From assembly GCA_927911695.1 (NCBI GenBank), contig CAKMQO010000105.1, positions 1-9,134 on the forward strand: DNA of 9,134 nucleotides, read 5' to 3'. The position numbers and the translations under genes were made by a program. How positions within the stretch are numbered: position 1 is the first letter of the stretch; every line of letters starts with the position of its first letter. Source of the stretch: an uncultured Gemella sp. (GTDB taxonomy: Bacteria > Bacillota > Bacilli > Staphylococcales > Gemellaceae). Under the pieces are notes generated by a model. That model had not been told where the DNA came from. It was given only the letters and a program-made list of their open reading frames with translations, and did not search any database. Below are positions 1 through 7,652 of this stretch, in pieces.

Positions 1-1086
1 GTAAAGAAGATAATGTAGCGAGTGATGTTGATACTCGTAGTGCAAAATATAGAAAATCAACGATGGCATTACTTCGTCACCAACTTAATTCTATTAATGT
101 GATGGACGCTATTACTTATATTTCTATTTTTGTTTTATCGATCATTGCTATTTTTGCGGTGAAAGATCAGAAACTTATTGTTTTCGTAATCGTAGCTTCT
201 TTAGAATGTTTCAAACCGTTGCGTGCATTAGGTGGCTTGTTCCATATTTCAATGAAAGGGAATGTTGAGTTAGATAATATCTATAAACTTCTTGATCATC
301 CGGAGCAAGAAAAAGATGAAACTATCGAGGTTGAAGCTGGGAAAAATATTGTTCTGAACAATGTAAGTTTTTCTTATGGTGAGGAGACGACTTTAGAAAA
401 TATTAATATGCTATTTAAACCTGGTACGAAAACAGCATTAGTAGGAGAAAGTGGAAGTGGTAAATCTACTATTATTAAATTAATTTTAGGTCTAAATTCT
501 AACTATAGTGGAAGTATAAAATACGATAACTTCAATATTGATACTATTCCTACTAGAGAAATGTCTAAAATTACTACACTTATTACTAATGATAGTTACT
601 TAGTTAAAGGCACTATAAGAGAGCATTTAAGTGTTCATAAAAATATAACTGAAGAAGAAATGTATAATGCTTTAGAAAAGTTAATCTTAAAGATTTCGTG
701 GAAGAACACGGTGGTCTAGACTATGAACTTGCGATAGGAGCTGCGAACCTTTCTGGTGGTCAAAGACAAAGATTACTTGCAGCAAAAGCAATTTTAAAAG
801 ATTCTTACTTGTATATACTTGATGAAGCAGTATCAAATATTGACGATTACAGTAAGGAAATCGTACTTAATGCTTTTGATTCAATTAAAGAAGGAAAAAT
901 TATTATCGTTATTTCTCATGATTAGAGACAATAGCAAATTCAGATAATATCTATGTTCTAAAAGATAAGAAAATTATTGAAGAAGGAACACATGCTGAGC
1001 TGATTGAAGAAAATTCTCTATATAGAAAATTATTCACAGATCAACAACAACTGAAATCAAAATTTTTAGCTAAGGAGGTAGAGTAA
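1..1086 (+). CDS. ABC exporter half-transporter, subunit 1 (CydD/CydC-like), 5'-truncated by window edge, two frameshifts
   Basis: This is the C-terminal part (about 361 residues) of a fused membrane-ATPase ABC exporter subunit. The reading frame is open from base 3, so the start and roughly the first 200 residues lie left of the window. Two hydrophobic segments (about 117-200) are the last transmembrane helices. The ATPase domain follows: Walker A GESGSGKST at 444-470, signature LSGGQRQRL at 749-775, Walker B ILDE at 815-826, and an H-loop SH near 914-919. The frame shifts near 676-680 (one base missing in an A run) and near 918-921 (one base missing after the H-loop), after which the tail reads on to the TAA at 1084-1086. 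That stop overlaps the next gene's ATG. It probably forms a heterodimer with the next gene product. A CydDC-type thiol exporter or a peptide or drug exporter is possible; the substrate cannot be told. Confidence 0.85.
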
Positions 1087-2697
1087 TGACATCATTAAGA
1101 GAATTAAAACAACTTTTAGCTATTGCTCAGGACTTTAAACGTCCATTGCTTAGAGCGACTTTATTTGGAAGTCTAGGTCACTTAACACTTGTCGTATTTA
1201 CCTACTTCATCTCGTTATTCTTTTTAACGAAAATAACGACAATAGCTGTAATTTTATTCGTAGTAATCTTTGCTTTAGCTGTATTAAAAGGACTATTTAG
1301 TTATACTGAGCAACTTTTAAATCACTACGTAGCATTCAAAGTATTACATGCCTTACGTGTTAAAGTTTTAGAAAAATTCAAACGTATATCTGTCGACAGT
1401 TTTACAAAAAATACTTCAGGTGATTACATGACGATGATTACGACTGATATTGAATTATTAGAAGTTTTCTACGCGCATACAATAACACCATTTATGATTT
1501 ATATCGTACAAAGTTTAGTAGTTAGTTTCTTCTTACTATTCTTTAGCGTGAAACTAGCGTTAGTATCTTTAATAATTTATATCGTAATCGGACTTGTATA
1601 TCCGTTAAGTTTTAGAAATGTTGGGCAAGATGTTGGTGAAAATTATCGTCGTAAACTGACTCAAGTAAACAACAATTCATCAGAAGAAGCTTATGGAATT
1701 TTTGAAACATTGCAATATGGAAAAATCGATGAGGTAAAACGTAATATCGATATGGAAACTGAAGAACTGACAAGAAGTTCATATCTTAAAAATAAATTTT
1801 TAGTAGATTTGAATGTTCTAAATGTTGTAACTTATAATATCGGGGTGTTGGCATTTATCTACGTGGCATCTTCACTTGATAGTCAGTTCGTAACTGTTTC
1901 ATTAGTTGCGATGTTTTATCGTATCGTTCATTCCTATTTTATATATGGGGAATCTTGCTTCAACATTAAGTCAGACGATGGCAAGTGGGAAGAGATTTTT
2001 AGAGCTTATGAATACGCCAGAAGAAGCGGAAAATAGCGGAGTAGTTGTTGAGTTTAATGAACTTAAAGTTGAGAATCTAACATATCGCTACGCTGATAAT
2101 ACTGTAGTAGATAACTTAAGCTTTGATGTGAAAAAAGGTGAAGTTATCGGCTTAAGTGGGCCTAGTGGATGTGGTAAATCTACAATAGCGAAACTTATTA
2201 TGAAATTCATCTCAGATGAAAATATGGAAGGTAATATCACTATCGATGGTGTTGAATTAAGAGACATAGATAATCGTTACTTTAGAGAAAATAGCTCGAT
2301 AATACTTCAAGATAGTTACTTATTCAATGCAAAAATTAAAGATAATATCACATTCTTCGAAAAAGATTTAGATAAAGAAGAATTGGATGCATCACTAAGA
2401 AAAACTAATTTAAGAGGTTTTGTGGATAACTTAAAACGCCGTGAAAATGAAATCGTTGGTGAGAGAAGTTCGAACATAAGTTCAGGACAAAAACAACGTT
2501 TATCAGTAGCACGTTCATTCTACAATGATAGTAAACTTCTGATTCTTGATGAAGCGACAGCAAACATCGATATCTTCAGTGAAATTGAAGTGCTAAAAGC
2601 TTTAGAAGAAAGTAAAAAAGACAAGATAACAATAATAATTTCACATAATAAATCAACATTATCAATATGTGATAAGGTAATTAGATTAGGTGAATAA
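1086..2697 (+). CDS. ABC exporter half-transporter, subunit 2 (CydD/CydC-like), one frameshift
   Basis: This is a complete fused permease-ATPase of about 536 residues once one frameshift is repaired. The start ATG overlaps the previous stop (TAATG) and follows a strong AAGGAGG site, so the two genes are translationally coupled. Roughly six hydrophobic helices (residues about 22-45, 50-70, 133-152, 155-175, 245-262, 268-290) make the membrane domain. The ATPase domain has Walker A GPSGCGKST (2158-2184), Walker B LLILDE (about 2537-2553) and H-loop ISHN. The signature is ISSGQKQRL (2476-2502), with serine in place of the first glycine of the usual SGGQ. The frame breaks at the T run 1915-1918: removing one T gives MFIVSFIPIL and a continuous protein. 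It likely pairs with subunit 1 in the cytoplasmic membrane; the cargo is unknown. Confidence 0.85.
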
Positions 2698-2703
2698 AAA
2701 GTG

Positions 2704-2740
2704 AGAGGAACTTGGAAAATACCAAGCTCCTCTTTTTTTA
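2704..2740. terminator. Bidirectional rho-independent terminator between convergent operons
   Basis: Arms AGAGGAACTTGG (2704-2715) and CCAAGCTCCTCT (2722-2733) form a 12-bp stem with one A-C mismatch and a 6-base loop. A T run follows on the plus strand (2733-2739). The A-rich bases at 2696-2700 give a T run on the minus strand. It sits between the ABC exporter stop (2697) and the TetR stop (2741), so it can end both transcripts. Confidence 0.85.
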
Positions 2741-3379
2741 TTATCGTGTTAAGTTTTTATAAATTTGTTGTTTAATAAATTGTAAATCATGCTCCTCAGT
2801 AGGACAAGGAACGTCTTCAAAAAGAATAAATCTTTGGACTGAGTAAGTACTGATAGGTCCTGCGAATGAACGAATTATTTCAGATGTCGATAAGTTTTCG
2901 TTAATTTCAGGATTAGTTTCTCTATATTTTTTTAATATAGATTTGAAGTTTATTTTTTCAAATGTTATTTTTATAGAATCAATGAGTTGTGTTTTAAAAT
3001 TTTCATTTGTTAATATTTCTGAGTATACTATTTTTATAGTATCCTTATTTTCTTTTAGGAAAACCATGCGATCTTCGACAACGTAACTGATTAATTCTTC
3101 AAGGGAATTAGTATTTTGAGTTCTTTTTAGAAAATTTAAAAATAGTTTAGGAATAACAGGGACTATTATTGAATATAATAAATCTTCTTTAGTTTTAAAG
3201 TATTTAAATACTGTTGCCTGACTAACGCCTGCTTCTTTAGCGATTTGAAGTGTAGATGTCCCGTGGTATCCTTGTTTTGCGAATAATTTAATCGCAGCTT
3301 CTATTGTTTTTTTCTTACCAGGTGGAAAGGTTTCGTCATGAGAAATGCTAAAGTAAGATTGTAAGATATTTTCAGTCAT
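2741..3379 (-). CDS. TetR/AcrR-family transcriptional regulator, last gene of the ABC-2 exporter operon
   Basis: This intact 212-residue protein has the typical TetR length. The N-terminal DNA-binding domain spans about residues 22-68. Its helix-turn-helix runs from about residue 41 to 62 and includes the family pattern IAKEAGVSQATVFKYF followed by KTKEDLL. The C-terminal helical part is the expected dimerisation and ligand domain and is not conserved enough to name a ligand. The ATG is preceded by AGGAG at good spacing. The gene starts 19 bases after the permease stop on the same strand, so it is probably co-transcribed with the transporter. Three palindromic sites upstream of the operon are its likely operators, which implies autoregulation. 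The target assignment is inferred from position; the family call is secure. Confidence 0.92.
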   Translation of the reverse strand: MTENILQSYFSISHDETFPPGKKKTIEAAIKLFAKQGYHGTSTLQIAKEAGVSQATVFKYFKTKEDLLYSIIVPVIPKLFLNFLKRTQNTNSLEELISYVVEDRMVFLKENKDTIKIVYSEILTNENFKTQLIDSIKITFEKINFKSILKKYRETNPEINENLSTSEIIRSFAGPISTYSVQRFILFEDVPCPTEEHDLQFIKQQIYKNLTR

Positions 3380-3398
3380 AAGGGTCTCCTATTGTTTT

Positions 3399-4484
3399 TT
3401 AAACTTTTCTATATCGTTTTAAGCCTAGAATATTAAGTATTATTAGAAGGATGCAAAGTGCAAGTAGAACGACGATATCAGTTTTAATCGCAAGAAGATT
3501 TTTACCTTCTAAAATTATTTTGCTTAAACCATCACTAGCATACGTAACAGGTAGGATTTTACTAATATAGACGGCGATTTTCCCCATGCTCTCAACAGAT
3601 ACTATTCCTGAAAAGAACATTTGAGGAATGACTATTATGGGAACGAACTGCATAATTTGAAATTCTGATTTTGCGATTGTAGAGATTAGTAAACCTAATG
3701 TTAAGGCAACCATTGCTAGTAATACATTAACTATTATAACATAAAACGGATTTCCAGCAACTTCAATATTTAATAAATATATAGATGATAGAGTGACGAT
3801 AATAGTTTGAATTACAGCTAATGAGCTATAAGATAGTACATATCCTAGGACAACTTCGCTTCTTTTTACCGGAGTTGCTAAAGTCTATCTAGAGTTCCGC
3901 TAGTACGTTCTTTTAATAGAGCCATACCAGAGATTAGAAACACGAAGAAGAATAGGATATAGCCGATTAAAGTAGGTGCAACTTTATTAAAAAATGTTGA
4001 ATCTGCATTACTGTAGTTATAATATTCTTTAACTTCAGGCTCTTGTTTGTTTTCACCTAATTTAGGATTTACTTTTTTAACAATTTCTACCAAGTTTTTT
4101 TGCTTCTGATGCTTTTATAGAACTTTTTTAAAACTTGTTGAGCTTGCATAGTTTTAGTAGTGTCTATGTTAGCGTGAGTTACTGTATAAGTATTGTTGTC
4201 ATAAGAAATTACGGTATCAATCTCGTTATTTTTTTAATTTTTTCTTCAGCAGTTTCTTTTGATTGGTATTCTTCTAGATGAACGTTGTCGATATCTTTCA
4301 TTACGGATACGACACTTTGAGGAGTGTTTATAGAAGCGACAGTAATTTCAGAATTTGTATTTGCTGAAAAGACTATGCTTATCAACCACATTATAAAAAT
4401 TGGAGCAACGAACATCATTGCTAAAGTTCTTTTATCTCTAAAAAATTCTTTAAATATTCTTTTTGAAATAGTTAAAATTCTCAT
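3399..4484 (-). CDS. ABC-2 type transporter permease, at least three frameshifts
   Basis: This is the membrane subunit of the ABC-2 (DrrB/YhgE-like) exporter, about 361-362 residues after repair. Its ATG begins one base after the ATPase stop, with a GGAGG site inside the end of the ATPase gene. Order of parts: a first helix at residues about 22-42 (MMFVAPIFIMWLISIVF), a large extracellular loop, then about five helices from YILFFFVFLISGMALL onward. The stretch LKERTSGTLDRLLATPVKRSE is the cytoplasmic motif common in ABC-2 permeases, but the frame breaks inside it. Breaks: T run 4229-4235 (one base missing), region 4095-4129 (net one base missing, or two extra bases in two runs), and about 3880-3886 (one base missing after the rebuilt DRL). 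All frames between the breaks are open and family-like. It is non-functional as written, probably because of sequencing errors. Confidence 0.82.
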
Positions 4485-4485
4485 T

Positions 4486-5202
4486 TTATTTTTCCTCCAC
4501 TTTTAAGAATACTTCTTCGATAGTAGTAACATTATTTTTTTCTTTTAGATTTTTTGGTGTGTCAAAATCTATAATATCTCCACGAAGAAGAAGACCAACT
4601 TTATCTGTAAGTTCTGCTTCGTCCATTACGTGAGTTGTTACTAGTATGCCAACACCGTTATCCCTCTGCTTGAACAATTCTTTCCAAATGTTACGACGAA
4701 GGCTAGGGTCTATACCAACTGTAGGTTCATCGAGTATAAGTAACTCAGGGCTACCGATTAGCGCAATAGCGAGTGAAAGTCTGCGTTTCATCCCACCAGA
4801 ATAATTCGATACTAATTTTTTCAAGTGGTCGGTTAGGTCGACTATTTTTGCCACATAAGCTATTTCTTCTTTTAGTTGTTTTGAAGGAATACCTTTCATT
4901 TTCCCGAAAAATTCTAAGTTTTCATAGCCGGTAAGCATCTCATAAAGGGCATCGCTTTGTGCCATATATCCAATATTAGAAAGAATTTCTCTTTTTGGCA
5001 TTTTGTTATCTAGAACAAGGGCTTCACCTTTATCCGCTTTTTCCATACCAAGCATTGTTTTTATTAATGTTGATTTTCCCGATCCTGATGGACCGATAAG
5101 ACCGACAATTTCACCTTTTTCTAGATTGAAATCAATATTGTCAAGGACTGTTTGATCGCCGAAACTTTTTGATAATGAAGTAATTTGTATTAATTTTTTC
5201 AT
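4486..5202 (-). CDS. ABC-2 exporter ATP-binding protein (CcmA/DrrA-like)
   Basis: This intact 238-residue ATPase powers the adjacent ABC-2 permease. Motifs in order: Walker A GPSGSGKST at residues 37-45, Q-loop glutamine 82 (YMAQSDALYEMLT), signature YSGGMKRRL at 134-142, Walker B LLILDEPT at 154-161 with catalytic Glu159, D-loop GIDP, and H-loop His191 (VTTHVMDEAE). The length fits a stand-alone ATPase with a short C-terminal tail. The ATG follows AAGGAAG, and the stop is one base from the permease start, so the two are translationally coupled. It is the first gene of the operon controlled by the operator-bearing promoter at 5406-5434. Substrates of this subfamily include drugs, lipids and peptides; none can be chosen from the sequence. 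Confidence 0.95.
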   Translation of the reverse strand: MKKLIQITSLSKSFGDQTVLDNIDFNLEKGEIVGLIGPSGSGKSTLIKTMLGMEKADKGEALVLDNKMPKREILSNIGYMAQSDALYEMLTGYENLEFFGKMKGIPSKQLKEEIAYVAKIVDLTDHLKKLVSNYSGGMKRRLSLAIALIGSPELLILDEPTVGIDPSLRRNIWKELFKQRDNGVGILVTTHVMDEAELTDKVGLLLRGDIIDFDTPKNLKEKNNVTTIEEVFLKVEEK

Positions 5203-5223
5203 AAGAATTATCTTCCTTTCTGA

Positions 5224-5241
5224 AGTAAGTAAACACTCACT
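5224..5241. promoter_or_regulatory. Candidate TetR operator copy 1 (next to the ATPase ribosome-binding site)
   Basis: AGTAAGTAAACACTCACT matches the 18-bp palindrome at 5411-5428 at 17 of 18 bases; the change breaks one arm pair. It lies about 20 bases upstream of the ATPase ATG, deep inside the predicted leader, so it could act as a roadblock site or belong to an undetected second promoter. Confidence 0.6.
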
Positions 5242-5304
5242 TTAAAATTAAAAAAATATATAGCTGAGATTATTTGAGGGATATTAATTCACCCAATGTT
5301 TTTA

Positions 5305-5327
5305 GAACTACGATTATTATATAGTTC
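5305..5327 (-). other. Small hairpin in the exporter operon leader
   Basis: GAACTA (5305-5310) and TAGTTC (5322-5327) are a perfect 6-bp inverted repeat around an 11-base AT-rich loop. On the minus strand this loop contains TATAAT, so a weak internal promoter is an alternative reading, although no good -35 box is seen. No function is shown. Confidence 0.3.
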
Positions 5328-5376
5328 AGGATAGGTGCTAAGAAATATCTCATTAGAAATAAGATTTTAAATCTTT

Positions 5377-5394
5377 AGTGAGTAAACACTCACC
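5377..5394. promoter_or_regulatory. Candidate TetR operator copy 2 (just downstream of the transcription start)
   Basis: AGTGAGTAAACACTCACC carries 7-bp arms around AAAC and matches copy 3 at 17 of 18 bases; the last base is C instead of T. It is 34 bp from copy 3 and covers roughly +5 to +22 of the predicted minus-strand transcript. Confidence 0.75.
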
Positions 5395-5405
5395 TTACAT
5401 TTAAT

Positions 5406-5434
5406 ATTATAGTGAGTAAACACTCACTTGTCAA
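5406..5434 (-). promoter_or_regulatory. Consensus sigma-A promoter of the ABC-2 exporter / TetR operon
   Basis: On the minus strand, TTGACA (5434-5429) is followed after exactly 17 bp by TATAAT (5411-5406), a perfect match in both boxes and spacing. The DNA just upstream of the -35 box (about 5435-5460) is A/T-rich, like an UP element. The start site would be near 5399, giving a leader of about 197 bases before the ATPase ATG. Such a strong promoter would need tight repression, consistent with the embedded operator. Confidence 0.85.
5411..5428. promoter_or_regulatory. Candidate TetR operator copy 3 (fills the promoter spacer)
   Basis: AGTGAGTAAACACTCACT is a perfect inverted repeat of 7-bp arms around AAAC. 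It covers the complete 17-bp spacer and the first base of the -10 box of the exporter promoter, so a bound dimer would directly exclude RNA polymerase. Assignment to the TetR protein encoded in the same operon is inferred from position and from the usual size of TetR-family sites. Confidence 0.8.
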
Positions 5435-5500
5435 GAAGGAAATTTGAAAAATTTTAAAAAGGGGGATGGGAAACAAATAGATAAATATTCCGCTGTTAAT

Positions 5501-5549
5501 GTGACTTTTGAGATATTTTCTTTGTAATATAAACTTAGTTTAAAGTCAC
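5501..5549. repeat. Inverted repeat upstream of the PspC-gene promoter
   Basis: GTGACTTT (5501-5508) and AAAGTCAC (5542-5549) are perfect 8-bp inverted arms separated by 33 bases. They lie 35-90 bp upstream of the -10 box of the PspC gene. They could be two half-sites for an activator or a chance hairpin. Confidence 0.35.
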
Positions 5550-5583
5550 CTGAGTACAATAGTTAATATATATCATAGAAATG

Positions 5584-5592
5584 TGATATAAT
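5584..5592 (+). promoter_or_regulatory. Extended -10 promoter of the PspC-domain gene
   Basis: TGATATAAT contains a perfect TATAAT (5587-5592) and the TGn extension. The -35 region (about 5563-5569, TTAATAT) is a poor match, which fits an extended -10 or activator-dependent promoter. The start would be near 5599, about 48 bases before the ATG. Confidence 0.65.
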
Positions 5593-5646
5593 ATTTATAA
5601 AGTCAGAATAATAAAATATCAACAATAAAGTCAGGAGGAATTTATT

Positions 5647-5937
5647 ATGATAGATGGATTAAATAAAATTTGGAATAAATTTCTTAAATTTTTAGAAAAT
5701 AAAGAGATGTATAAATCATACGAAGGAGCTATGATCTCTGGGGTATGTAGTGGTTTAAGTAAAAGATTTGGAATAAGTGCTAGTTTATTACGAGTACTAT
5801 TCTTATTAGCGAGTATTTTCTCATTCGGTAGCCCGATATTGATATATATATTGTTATCGATAATAATGCCGGCAAAACCTATGAAAGAAAACTACAGAAA
5901 TTCAAGCTATATTGACGGACGTGCTTGGGAAAAATAA
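5647..5937 (+). CDS. PspC-domain small membrane protein
   Basis: This intact 96-residue protein has a PspC domain over residues about 22-77. It shows the family pattern GVCSGLSKRFGISASLLRVLF followed by a membrane helix (about 48-75) ending in the typical IIMPAKP. PspC-domain proteins act at the membrane in envelope-stress responses; in Firmicutes, stand-alone PspC proteins are often targets of LiaSR/CesSR-type stress systems. That link is family knowledge and is not shown by a recognised box here. The N-terminal 20 residues are amphipathic and lysine-rich. The start is fixed by AGGAGG at 5633-5638, 8 bases before the ATG. It is monocistronic: its own promoter, and a terminator right after the stop. 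It is divergent from the exporter operon with about 210 bp between the promoter regions. Confidence 0.88.
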   Translation: MIDGLNKIWNKFLKFLENKEMYKSYEGAMISGVCSGLSKRFGISASLLRVLFLLASIFSFGSPILIYILLSIIMPAKPMKENYRNSSYIDGRAWEK

Positions 5938-5940
5938 TAT

Positions 5941-5980
5941 AAAAAAAGTGTAATTGATACTTGATCAATTAGAACTTTTT
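5941..5980. terminator. Bidirectional terminator between the PspC gene and nanE
   Basis: TAATTGAT (5951-5958) and ATCAATTA (5964-5971) form a perfect 8-bp stem with a 5-base loop. Outer arms AAAAAGT (5943-5949) and ACTTTTT (5974-5980) extend it and supply a T run on both strands. It lies between convergent stops at 5937 and 5983. Confidence 0.85.
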
Positions 5981-5982
5981 GT

Positions 5983-6681
5983 TTATTTCACTGCATTAAT
6001 AAATCTAGCTGCGATTTCTTTTGGACGAGTGATAGCTCCGCCAACTACTACGCTGAATGCCCCTGCGTCATAAGCTGCTTTTGCTTGATCAGGGTAGTGG
6101 ATACGACCTTCTGCGATTATAGGCACAGAAATAGTTTCAGATAGCTTTTTGATAAGACCTAGGTCTACTTCGTTCGGTCTATCTTTTGTATTTTCTGTAT
6201 AACCACTTAATGTAGTTCCGACAAAATCAAGACCGATGTTAGCTGCGTTTACACCTTCTTCAAAAGTTGCGATATCTGCCATTAAAAGAATGTCAGGGTA
6301 CTTAGCTTTGATTTCTGCGATAAAATCATTGATTGTTGTACCATCAAAACGAGGGCGTAAAGTACAGTCTAAGGCGATTATTTCACAACCTGTTTCTACA
6401 AGAGCATCTACTTCTTTCATAGTTGCTGTGATGAATTGTGACATACCTTCATAACTTTGTTTAATAATTCCGATAACCGGTAAATCTACCGTTTCTTTAA
6501 TTTGAACTATATCAGTAACTCCTTGTGCACGAATACCAACAGCACCAGCTTGTTTAGCTGCAAGAGCCATAAGTTTCATAACGCCACCTTCTTCAACGTA
6601 AAGTGGTTCGCCTGGTAAAGCCTGACAAGAAACGATAATTCCGCCTTTAATTTGGTTTAAGATTTTTTCTTTTTTATTCAT
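5983..6681 (-). CDS. nanE: N-acylmannosamine-6-phosphate 2-epimerase (NanE)
   Basis: This intact 232-residue cytoplasmic TIM-barrel enzyme converts ManNAc-6-P to GlcNAc-6-P in sialic acid and ManNAc use. Family-typical stretches include [16 protein letters not shown] near the N-terminus, AVGIRAQGV (47-55), [10 protein letters not shown] with Lys74, ALDCTLRPR (103-111), [21 protein letters not shown] and [10 protein letters not shown] with Glu191. Lys74 and Glu191 likely match the catalytic Lys and Glu described for clostridial NanE. The ATG at 6681 is preferred because TTGGAG sits 6 bases upstream; a TTG 12 bases further up is part of that ribosome-binding site. It follows the GntR gene by 19 bases on the same strand, so the two are probably one operon. 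No nanA lyase or sialic acid transporter is in the window. Confidence 0.95.
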   Translation of the reverse strand: MNKKEKILNQIKGGIIVSCQALPGEPLYVEEGGVMKLMALAAKQAGAVGIRAQGVTDIVQIKETVDLPVIGIIKQSYEGMSQFITATMKEVDALVETGCEIIALDCTLRPRFDGTTINDFIAEIKAKYPDILLMADIATFEEGVNAANIGLDFVGTTLSGYTENTKDRPNEVDLGLIKKLSETISVPIIAEGRIHYPDQAKAAYDAGAFSVVVGGAITRPKEIAARFINAVK

Positions 6682-6700
6682 AGTTAACTCCAATCAGAGC

Positions 6701-7407
6701 TTAATCTTTAATAGTTAAGCTGTAGTATTTGTAATTTATATATATTTTTACATATTCAAAAATTTTACCGTCTGCAAAGTAAGTGTACCTATCAAATTCA
6801 AAACAAGGTTCACCATCTTTTGCGATAAAATTCGCAATTTCTTCAGGAGTATCAACTATAACTTGCATGTATTTTTTAGATTTTTCTTGGTGAATATCTA
6901 TGCGATATTTTTTTTCTAATCATAGTAGCAAGTTCTTTGAAACTGTCGATATCATCGATATTAACATCAGGTAAATATTTAATTGGAATATAGTTAGTTT
7001 GGTGAGCCCAAGCAACATTACCGATATATTTTATACGAGCTACTTTTAGAAGTTTTTTGATTTTTTAGTTTTAATTTTGAGCAAAGCTCTTTATCTTGGA
7101 TAATTTCAGCTTCTACAACTTCAGAGTGTTCAGATACTGATTCTTTAAAGTGTTTATGGAAATTGTTGTTTTCTGTAACAAAGACTTTTTTATTAACTAT
7201 AGTTTTGTTAACGAAACTTCCTTTACCTTGAATTCTAAAAATATACCCTGCTGATTCTAGTTCGTTTAACACGCGAACAGCAGTAGTACTACTAACATTA
7301 TATATTTCTTTTATCTCTTTTTCTGTATAGAGCTGTTCACCTTCTTTAAAAATACCGGTTTGTATTTTTAAGATGATATCATTTATAATCTTTTCGTATT
7401 TTTTCAA
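6701..7407 (-). CDS. GntR-family regulator with UTRA ligand domain, two frameshifts
   Basis: About 234 residues after repair, the usual length for GntR/HutC (UTRA) regulators. The N-terminal winged helix (residues 1-68) shows KYEKIINDIILKIQTG, then EGEQLYTEKEIKEIYNVSS and TTAVRVLNELESAGYIFRIQ with GKGSFV. The C-terminal UTRA-like domain reads LLKVARIKYIGNVAWAHQTN and later PCFEFDRYTYFADGKIFEY. The frame breaks at the A run (minus strand) near 7051-7056 and again near 6908-6916, each by one extra base; removing both gives a continuous frame to TAA at 6701. The start is TTG, chosen because a perfect AGGAGG lies 7 bases upstream and no ATG fits. It is upstream of nanE in one operon, so an amino-sugar phosphate ligand such as ManNAc-6-P or GlcNAc-6-P is likely, by inference only. 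Confidence 0.85.
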
Positions 7408-7471
7408 GTTGATCCCTCCTTGACTTAATTATTATTTATTTATCAAAATTTAATGTGTTAACTTCAAATTT

Positions 7472-7500
7472 ATATTATCACTTATGCAGGACTTTGTAAA
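7472..7500 (-). promoter_or_regulatory. Promoter P1 of the GntR-nanE operon
   Basis: On the minus strand, TTTACA (7500-7495) is followed after 17 bp by TAATAT (7477-7472), with a TGn extension before the -10 box. The start would be near 7465, about 58 bases before the TTG codon. Confidence 0.6.
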
Positions 7501-7515
7501 GAAAAAACTTAAAAA

Positions 7516-7544
7516 ATATTAGAAAAAAATTTAAACGGTTGCAA
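7516..7544 (-). promoter_or_regulatory. Possible second promoter P2 of the GntR-nanE operon
   Basis: On the minus strand, TTGCAA (7544-7539) and TAATAT (7521-7516) are spaced by 17 bp. The match is weaker than P1 and the region is AT-rich, so chance is possible. The -35 box lies inside the cre-like site. Confidence 0.35.
7529..7544 (+). promoter_or_regulatory. Candidate cre (CcpA) site upstream of GntR-nanE
   Basis: ATTTAAACGGTTGCAA fits the Gram-positive cre consensus WTGNAANCGNWNNCWW at every fixed position but one (T for G at position 3), with the central CG intact. It lies just upstream of P1 and overlaps P2. Confidence 0.45.
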
Positions 7545-7583
7545 AAATTATAAATTAACATTAAACAAAGCTTTGAAGCTCTG

Positions 7584-7651
7584 TTAAAAAATAAAAGAGA
7601 GTGACTCAAAAATCGTGATTTCGAAGAAAATCGATTTGTCGAGGCACTCTC
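7584..7651 (-). terminator. Long-hairpin terminator of the ROK kinase transcript
   Basis: GAGAGTGACTC (7597-7607) pairs with GAGGCACTCTC (7641-7651) over 11 bp with one mismatch. Inside it, AAATCG and CGATTT pair again, giving a long stem of about 55 bases. On the minus strand the hairpin is followed by a U-rich tract (7596-7584). There is no T run on the plus strand, so it works for the kinase gene that ends at 7753. Confidence 0.7.
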
Positions 7652-7652
7652 G

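Noticed and set aside
676..4235. Programmed frameshifting or phase variation at A/T runs
   Set aside because: The runs are short (4-8 bases), differ in direction of shift, occur in most genes and lack frameshift-stimulating signals. Sequencing error is simpler.
4324..4506. Plus-strand ORF of 60 codons
   Set aside because: It lies antisense over the permease start and ATPase end, where the minus frames encode clear family motifs, and has no ribosome-binding site.
5224..5428. Repeated palindromes as a CRISPR-like array
   Set aside because: There are only three 18-bp copies at unequal spacing (153 and 34 bp), each itself a palindrome placed over a promoter and leader. Operators explain them better.
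5461..5485. Short ATG frame after a G-rich run
   Set aside because: It encodes only four codons before a stop, and the region is better read as the upstream element of the divergent promoter.
6236..6454. Plus-strand ORF of 72 codons within nanE
   Set aside because: It is antisense to a fully conserved enzyme and has no family-like content.
6682..6693. Upstream TTG start for nanE
   Set aside because: The TTG is part of the TTGGAG ribosome-binding site for the ATG at 6681; the shorter form matches the usual NanE length.
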